Source: Bacillus inaquosorum KCTC 13429 (GTDB lineage: Bacteria; Bacillota; Bacilli; Bacillales; Bacillaceae). From it: a stretch of DNA of 64,000 nucleotides. The translations under genes and the position numbers were made by a program. The stretch is taken from NCBI RefSeq assembly GCF_000332645.1, contig NZ_AMXN01000005.1, positions 124,001-188,000 of the forward strand, written 5' to 3'. Position 1 is the stretch's first letter; each line of letters starts with the position of its first letter. Below the pieces are notes generated by a model. That model was not told the origin of the DNA, made no database searches, and saw only the letters and a list, made by a program, of their open reading frames with translations. Positions 63,938-64,000 of this stretch are shown here, piece after piece.

Positions 63938-64000
63938 TTCTGCCGAAATCTCTTTCTCAAATAAATGATACCCGGATGCATCGGCACCCATAAATTGATA
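63935..64000 (-). CDS. yesJ: C-terminal end of a GNAT-like protein (YesJ, partial)
   Basis: Only the last 21 codons and stop lie in the window. The frame reads YQFMGADASGYHLFEKEISAE, resembling the C-terminus of GNAT acetyltransferases, and position next to yesK fits yesJ. The rest lies beyond 64000. Family assignment rests mainly on gene order. Confidence 0.6.
   Translation of the reverse strand, partial: YQFMGADASGYHLFEKEISAE

Overview
The window is a chromosomal segment from a Bacillus subtilis-group organism. Gene content and order match the yesJ-to-yfmI stretch of B. subtilis, read here in the opposite orientation. Start regions, operon overlaps, strong AGGAGG-type ribosome sites, frequent GTG/TTG starts and stem-loop plus T-run terminators are typical of Bacillus. 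Gene symbols come from my memory of B. subtilis 168 families and protein lengths; no search was run. Small differences, such as no yetK-like gene between yetL and yetJ, suggest a relative of 168 rather than 168 itself.

Layout. (1) 1-3.9 kb is AT-rich and accessory-looking: coding debris, an FGE-sulfatase-domain protein (yfmG-like), an overlooked 23-codon ORF just upstream of it, a divergent MFS exporter (yfmI-like) and an IS1182-type transposase remnant. (2) 4-19 kb carries housekeeping and stress genes: a zinc-less quinone-oxidoreductase-type enzyme, a GNAT enzyme, a DEAD-box helicase, two ABC-F translation factors (YfmM, YfmR), the MerR-MFS pair YfmP/YfmO, the vanillin dehydrogenase/soluble chemoreceptor pair YfmT/YfmS, an amino-acid permease, a HAD phosphatase and a fosmidomycin-resistance-type MFS protein. 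(3) 19-24 kb is the CDP-sugar and glycosyltransferase cluster yfnHGFED, linked to spore-surface polysaccharide, followed by an LTA-synthase paralogue. (4) 26-37 kb holds the P450-reductase fusion CypD, YetN, the flavonoid-responsive YetL/YetM pair with a perfect 22-bp palindrome, the calcium-leak protein YetJ, YezD, an RsbR paralogue, a Gly-rich repeat protein, a glyoxalase-fold protein, the heme monooxygenase HmoA and YetF. (5) 37-64 kb is a large rhamnogalacturonan-I (pectin) utilisation locus.

The pectin locus reads leftwards: yesJ(partial)-yesK-yesL-yesM-yesN / yesO-P-Q-R-S-rhgT-yesU-yesV / yesW-X-Y-Z / yetA / lplA-B-C-D. Two RG lyases (YesW with a signal peptide, YesX without), two acetylesterases (RhgT, YesY), a PL26-like protein (YetA), an unsaturated RG hydrolase (YesR), a GH42 beta-galactosidase (YesZ) and a GH4 alpha-galacturonidase (LplD) form a degradation pathway. 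Two ABC importers (YesOPQ, LplABC) lack their own ATPase gene. Control comes from a two-component system (YesMN), a membrane-bound AraC regulator (YesS) and cre-like catabolite sites before lplA, yesW, yesO and yesL.

The best candidate for an undescribed system is the 23-codon ORF plus FGE-like protein plus exporter cassette at 0.47-3.5 kb. The protein carries an FGE fold without the catalytic cysteine pair and sits directly behind a tiny basic peptide with a very strong ribosome site. A second unusual feature is a perfect 12-bp hairpin between the ribosome site and start codon of yesX that would bring the two to normal spacing when folded.
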